Assembly: GCF_900230185.1 (NCBI RefSeq)
Contig: NZ_OCSR01000002.1
Span: forward strand, 124,001 to 188,000
Reading direction: 5' to 3'
Source: Burkholderia sp. OK233
Lineage (GTDB): Bacteria; Pseudomonadota; Gammaproteobacteria; Burkholderiales; Burkholderiaceae
DNA length: 64,000 nucleotides
In this document: piece by piece, positions 60,061-64,000 of the stretch
Numbering within the stretch: position 1 is the first letter of the stretch
How the letters are laid out: each line of letters opens with the position of its first letter
Made by a program: the position numbers and the translations under genes
The notes under the pieces: model-generated
The model's input: only the letters and a program-made list of their open reading frames with translations
Told to the model about the DNA's origin: nothing
Database searches by the model: none

Positions 60061-62465
60061 CAACGACCTCTACACTCTTGGTAATCTTGGAATGCCTGCT
60101 GTTTGCACAGCGCACGGCCTCGTTTTTTGCCCACTATGGTGCCAAGCGAATTGCAAATTTGCATATCGTACTGATACTTCGCAAAGCAGTCCCCTTCACG
60201 CCACTCTTTATCACCGCCGCTCCCACATTTAACCATACCCCCGTCACCACTCGCGGCTCCAAAGAGGGCACCGTAAAGCATTGACCGCTTAGCAGAACTG
60301 GTCAGATCCGGTACGAGGGCAGGATAAGGAACCTGCGACTGATCACTCAGCATCAACTCCGTTGTTTCGCCCCAATTCGGCAGTGTGTCGCTCAGCTCGC
60401 TACCAAAAAGCTTCCCTGTGAACTTCGCTTTCCACGCCACATAACATTCAACGCACATGTCTGGAACGAAGGCCCCGGCATCAGACTCGACTCCTGTGAG
60501 CATAGGGGGTGGCGCAACCGGGTCATTGCCCAACTCCCAGTTGGTCAGCCACACGCCTAGCTCAGCATCGCTGATCGGTTGCCACCACGCGCCGTTAGTC
60601 GAGACCTTCGCTGAATGCGACGACACCGTGCCATTCGCCGCATACAGATAGCCGACGGCCAGGACGCGGGAGAGTCCGCCATTTACAGAGCTTGCCGGTT
60701 CGTTGTACTGGAAAGACTTTACGCGACCACGCTCATCGTAAGCGATGCTTGCCTGACCACTGTTACCTGCTATTTGTGTTGCACGGTTCGCGGCGTTACG
60801 CTCAAGCGTGCGCATCGCCCACCCCGACACGGTGTCCTTTGTCGTCGCTATGTTGCCCTTTGCGTCGTAGGTATAAGTCCAGTCCTCAAGCTTCAGGCCG
60901 TCCTGGATGACAGTGGCTGACAGAAGGCGGCCCGTATCGTCGTAGCCTGCACCGACTGTCATCTGATTGCCCGTCCCGACCGCTTGCAGTCCCTGTTCGC
61001 CCGTCAGGTCAGTAGTTGCGCGCTCCGCATAGCCCGTGACGTTGCCTCGCGAGTCATAGACGAATGCACGGACTTTGCCCGGTGTAGCGACCAGATGCGG
61101 ACGCAGTGAGCTGTCATCGTTGTACTCAATCGTCGTTACTGTCTTCTTCCCCGCAACTGTCGCAACCGCCTTCGTTGGCCGGTTGGCGCTGTCCCACGTA
61201 TACTGGGTATTCCCATCAGGGGTCTCTCTCTGTTTCAGATTCCCCGCTGCATCCCACGTGCGCGATACCGTGCCGCCGGGAGTCGCAATTGAACGACGGC
61301 GCCGCGTATCCAGAACATCAAAGGTGTACGTGCTCCTGCCAGTCATGTCGCTGAGCGTCGTAAAGCCGGGACCGTAGCTGAACGACACGTTACGCGTCGT
61401 GTCCGGATGAGTGACCGAGATTGCACGTCCGCTGGAATCGTAGGTCCACGTTGCAACCCGCGAACCGGATTCGTCCTTTACACCTGTCAATGCATTTGGA
61501 AAGCGGGCGTCCTCGTACAGATACTGACGAACGTGGCCATATGGTGCAGTTACCGAAGCAAGATTGCCCTTTCCGTCGTAAGCATAGTCCGTGGACATTC
61601 CCAAAGGATTTACCAGGGTAACGATACGGTCGTTACTGTCGTATTCCACACGGATTGACGTCGCGGTTCCCGCTATTACGTTATCGGCTGGCCACTGGGT
61701 GATCACCGACAACCGCTGCCTGCCGTCATACATGACCTTGCGGATCACACCCGTACGGGTCGTTTCGGAATAGAACTTGCCGGTGGTATCCGAGTAGGCG
61801 TCCGTCGTACCAAGCAGTTCGTCCTTCAGGTAGAAGTATCCGTCGCCAGCCTTCGTCAGCTTGAGCCAGCGATTTCCTGGCACGACCCACGCTCCGCCAA
61901 TCCATTTGAACATCAGAGCTTGCTGGTCACCCCGATAAGCAACAACGTGCGGCACGCTCGCGTTGGCCCCAAGCAGATCAAGCCTACGCTGCCAGTTGCT
62001 GACCCAGGTGCGGCCCATTGCTGCCTGCGTGGTGTCATAGGGTGTCGAGAGATACGTGCGTTTAAAGACGAGTGGAAGCGTGTCGCCACTTGCAAAGTCG
62101 GACTCGGAAAGCATGACAATGCCCTTTGCCGGCAACACCGGGTCCGCTACCGGGCAGGAGTCGTCGGACTGAGGCGGAACCTGTACGCCACCGCAATAGT
62201 CCGCTATCCAATCCGAGGCATTCGGACAGTTGTAGTAATTCATTGCGTTATATGGATCGTCCGGGCCCGTCGACATAGGCGAAGTTCCCGCGACCTGGAT
62301 AGCGCAGGTCGGGGTGCCGGGAATTCCAAGGGATTTCTGATACGTCTGCATGCATTGCATGTAATCAGCCGCGTTTGCGCCAAGCGCGACCATAAGCAGC
62401 ATGCATGCGGCAAGCAGGCGTGCCGCCATACGTGCTGGATTCTCGTTCAGTCTTTTGTTTTTCAT
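60060..62465 (-). CDS. Exported YD-repeat (Rhs-like) protein with variable C-terminus
   Basis: 801 residues; AAGGA 5 bases before ATG 62465. A Sec signal peptide (residues about 12-33, ending ANA) is followed by a Cys-containing head, a DUF6531-like start (SCPVADPVLPAKGIVMLSES, TLPLVFKRTYLSTPY), and about ten YD repeats (YAYDGKGNLASV, WDAAGNLKQRE, YTYDAKGNIATT). The canonical Rhs core end (a PxGxxDPxG motif) is absent. The last ~130 residues are unlike the repeats and finish with a four-Cys segment (CFAKYQYDMQIC to CKQQAFQDYQEC). Third-position GC is visibly lower than in neighbouring genes, a sign of transfer. Likely a polymorphic toxin or surface protein. Confidence 0.85.
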   Translation of the reverse strand: MKNKRLNENPARMAARLLAACMLLMVALGANAADYMQCMQTYQKSLGIPGTPTCAIQVAGTSPMSTGPDDPYNAMNYYNCPNASDWIADYCGGVQVPPQSDDSCPVADPVLPAKGIVMLSESDFASGDTLPLVFKRTYLSTPYDTTQAAMGRTWVSNWQRRLDLLGANASVPHVVAYRGDQQALMFKWIGGAWVVPGNRWLKLTKAGDGYFYLKDELLGTTDAYSDTTGKFYSETTRTGVIRKVMYDGRQRLSVITQWPADNVIAGTATSIRVEYDSNDRIVTLVNPLGMSTDYAYDGKGNLASVTAPYGHVRQYLYEDARFPNALTGVKDESGSRVATWTYDSSGRAISVTHPDTTRNVSFSYGPGFTTLSDMTGRSTYTFDVLDTRRRRSIATPGGTVSRTWDAAGNLKQRETPDGNTQYTWDSANRPTKAVATVAGKKTVTTIEYNDDSSLRPHLVATPGKVRAFVYDSRGNVTGYAERATTDLTGEQGLQAVGTGNQMTVGAGYDDTGRLLSATVIQDGLKLEDWTYTYDAKGNIATTKDTVSGWAMRTLERNAANRATQIAGNSGQASIAYDERGRVKSFQYNEPASSVNGGLSRVLAVGYLYAANGTVSSHSAKVSTNGAWWQPISDAELGVWLTNWELGNDPVAPPPMLTGVESDAGAFVPDMCVECYVAWKAKFTGKLFGSELSDTLPNWGETTELMLSDQSQVPYPALVPDLTSSAKRSMLYGALFGAASGDGGMVKCGSGGDKEWREGDCFAKYQYDMQICNSLGTIVGKKRGRALCKQQAFQDYQECRGR

Positions 62466-62976
62466 AGTCATCCTTATTGGTTTTACTTGTTTGAAGCCCA
62501 AGCACCCTATAAGGAGCATTCCATCCCCTCTATCCGACAATTCCTAAAATTGCGACTTCCTTGCCCTCCTCACAACAGAGGCGTTCGATACCAGTCAGAA
62601 CAATTCGTGAGACAACACGAAAGACCATGTAGGCCATCGACACGCAATGATGACGGCAACAAGAAAAACAGGCGCAGAAAGGCCCTCGCGACCAGTCCGG
62701 TCACGAGACATTCCTGCGCAAAAGTAGATGGATGCTGAGAGGCCGGATTGGGCCAACAAGGAAGCAAGGGACGGGGTGTCCCATGAAAACCGAGCTATGC
62801 GTTAGCTGCTAGCGTTCGAGCGAACGCCGCAAAGTTATCCCCAGTTTTCGTTCATAAGGCTGTGGATAACACCGCCACAACCACCCCAAACCATTGATCT
62901 AAACGTATTCTGCCAAGCCGATGCAGCAGTGGTCTGCCTGACAAACAGCAATGGCCTCTTTCTAACTGGTGTGGGC
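62466..62976. other. Non-coding right arm of the module with DnaA-box-like sites
   Basis: No credible gene. It holds the palindrome GCGTTCG-AG-CGAACGC (62812-62827), and two sites like the DnaA box in opposite orientation: TTATCCCCA (62835-62843) and TGTGGATAA (62861-62869), the latter an exact match to the consensus TTATCCACA on the other strand. The Rhs promoter must also lie here. Confidence 0.55.
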
Positions 62977-63035
62977 CAACAGGCTAGGAAACGGCGCCGT
63001 CAGTCCAGGAAAACTGGGCGCCGTCCAGCGATTTA
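62977..63035. repeat. Right flanking direct repeat of the Rhs module, with internal insertion
   Basis: CAACAGGCTAGG (62977-62988) and CGCCGTCCAGCGATTTA (63019-63035) repeat the left copy at 59397-59427 in the same orientation. The 28 extra bases between the two parts contain a second partial copy (GGCGCCGTC occurs twice). It ends 17 bases from the DUF2252 stop codon, marking the right boundary. Confidence 0.75.
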
Positions 63036-63052
63036 CCCAACGTGACACACCA

Positions 63053-64000
63053 TTAATACTTCTTCGCCGGCAGATCGAACGCACCACCATCATAAGCCTC
63101 GCAATACGCCTTCCAATCAGCCCCCACCTGCGCCTCGCACTGCGTCGCGAGTTCAATCAACGGCAATTGCCAATCCTTGCGATTGCCGAACGCGATCAGC
63201 TCGTCCGCAATCGACGACTTCTGCCGGCCGCCGCTGCGCAGTTGCGCCCACGCGCTCAATTGGGCCATGCTGTTGACCACTTCTTCGAGCCGCGGCAGCT
63301 TGCCGTCCCAGTCGCTCAGCGCCACGCGGTCTTCCGAAGGCTGCAAGCTGCGCAGCACATACGAGCACTGATTGAAGTCGACCGCATGCAGGAACGCCTG
63401 CGAAACCGCCTGATTACGCCGCTGAACTTCAACCACACGCTGTGCCTCGCTCTGCCACTTCGGCTGCGGCGTGCGCACATGCGGCGTCACCGAAGAAGGC
63501 AGCGCCTCTTTCAGATCGAGCAGATAGTTGCCGTCCGGCGAGCCCTTGCCTTCGACGAGAATCGCGTAGCGGTCCACGCCCAGGCTGCCGGTCCCGGCAA
63601 TCCGCCGCGCCACGTCGACGATGCGATAGAAGTCCGGATTGGGCTGCCCGGCTGCGAACTTGTGCATGAATTCGGTGACTGTGGCGCGCGCCTTGTCGCT
63701 AACCGGCAGCGCTTTCTTGCCATCCACTTTGAGCACGCGGGTCTTGCCCTTGAGCGTGGTGCGCCGGTCCAGATACGCGGCGCGCGTGCGGTTCGCCAAT
63801 GCGTCGAACAGATCACGCACCATACCGGTCGATGTCTCGGCTTCGATCCAGCGCGATTTGCCGAAGGCGAGCGCCGCGCTATAAGCATCGACCGAGGTGT
63901 GGCAGAGCGCGAGTGCCTGCGCGCGGCTCAGCTTGAGGTCGCTCGCGCCGACCAGCACGCTTGAGAGGAGCCGCACCAGTTCGTAAAGACTCGGTGCGAG
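63053..64000 (-). CDS. DUF2252 family protein, 5'-partial
   Basis: The frame is open to the right edge; 315 C-terminal residues are present of an expected 400-450. Text such as LYELVRLLSSVLVGASDLKL, GTGSLGVDRYAILVEGKGSP with the conserved G-x-G-S-L-G, and FLHAVDFNQCSYVLRSLQPS is that of the DUF2252 (COG4320) family, whose members have a kinase-like fold and no settled function. Confidence 0.88.
   Translation of the reverse strand, partial: LAPSLYELVRLLSSVLVGASDLKLSRAQALALCHTSVDAYSAALAFGKSRWIEAETSTGMVRDLFDALANRTRAAYLDRRTTLKGKTRVLKVDGKKALPVSDKARATVTEFMHKFAAGQPNPDFYRIVDVARRIAGTGSLGVDRYAILVEGKGSPDGNYLLDLKEALPSSVTPHVRTPQPKWQSEAQRVVEVQRRNQAVSQAFLHAVDFNQCSYVLRSLQPSEDRVALSDWDGKLPRLEEVVNSMAQLSAWAQLRSGGRQKSSIADELIAFGNRKDWQLPLIELATQCEAQVGADWKAYCEAYDGGAFDLPAKKY

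Noticed and set aside
62861..62869. Origin of replication suggested by DnaA-box-like sites
   Set aside because: Only two boxes, no replication initiation gene, no AT-rich unwinding region; reported only as a possible DnaA-binding pair.

Overview
The window is about 64 kb of GC-rich DNA with the look of a Burkholderia sensu lato chromosome, most likely Paraburkholderia. The reasons are dense coding with high G/C at third positions, tandem tripartite RND efflux operons, several sugar ABC transporters, LacI/DeoR/LysR regulators, and protein sequences that read like this group. No rRNA, tRNA, CRISPR array or intact insertion sequence was seen.

Layout. (1) 1-4.4 kb: the end of a receiver-domain protein, a DUF72 protein, a ferredoxin/metallo-beta-lactamase fusion, an SGNH esterase lipoprotein and a small membrane protein. 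(2) 4.4-12.3 kb, minus strand: one operon coding for outer-membrane channel, adaptor and RND pump, then an OmpR-type regulator and its kinase. (3) 12.4-19 kb: small exported proteins, a decayed glycoside hydrolase, an ArsB-type transporter, a cytochrome b561/YceI/YceI operon and an outer-membrane protein. (4) 19.2-33.6 kb: a deoxyribose-type catabolic region. It holds a DeoR regulator, a minus-strand operon (deoC, double-domain aldehyde dehydrogenase, a very short coupled ORF, PfkB kinase, four ABC genes) and a divergent second ABC transporter. (5) 33.9-43.3 kb: DNA polymerase IV, then a second operon of pump, adaptor, channel, regulator and kinase. (6) 43.7-49.3 kb: VOC protein, LysR, LysE, SulP and small proteins. 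(7) 49.3-52.1 kb: a hipBA module behind two large inverted repeats, and a RIO kinase. (8) 52.2-59.3 kb: a beta-glucoside operon with GH1 glucosidase, ABC importer and LacI regulator, plus a perfect LacI-type operator. (9) 59.4-63.0 kb: an accessory module with an exported YD-repeat (Rhs-like) protein and a translationally coupled small gene, enclosed by copies of a directly repeated sequence. (10) 63.05-64 kb: a DUF2252 gene cut by the window edge.

How the genes work together. In region 4, imported deoxyribose (or a related sugar) would be phosphorylated by the PfkB kinase and split by DeoC to acetaldehyde and glyceraldehyde-3-phosphate; the aldehyde dehydrogenase would oxidise the acetaldehyde. 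In region 8, the importer and GH1 enzyme feed glucose from beta-glucosides under LacI control. Regions 2 and 5 are two independent efflux systems, each carrying its own two-component switch. The most unusual items are the Rhs module with its flanking repeats, the hipBA operator pair, the ALDH16-like enzyme, and the 34-codon ORF that resembles the start of a sugar mutarotase.
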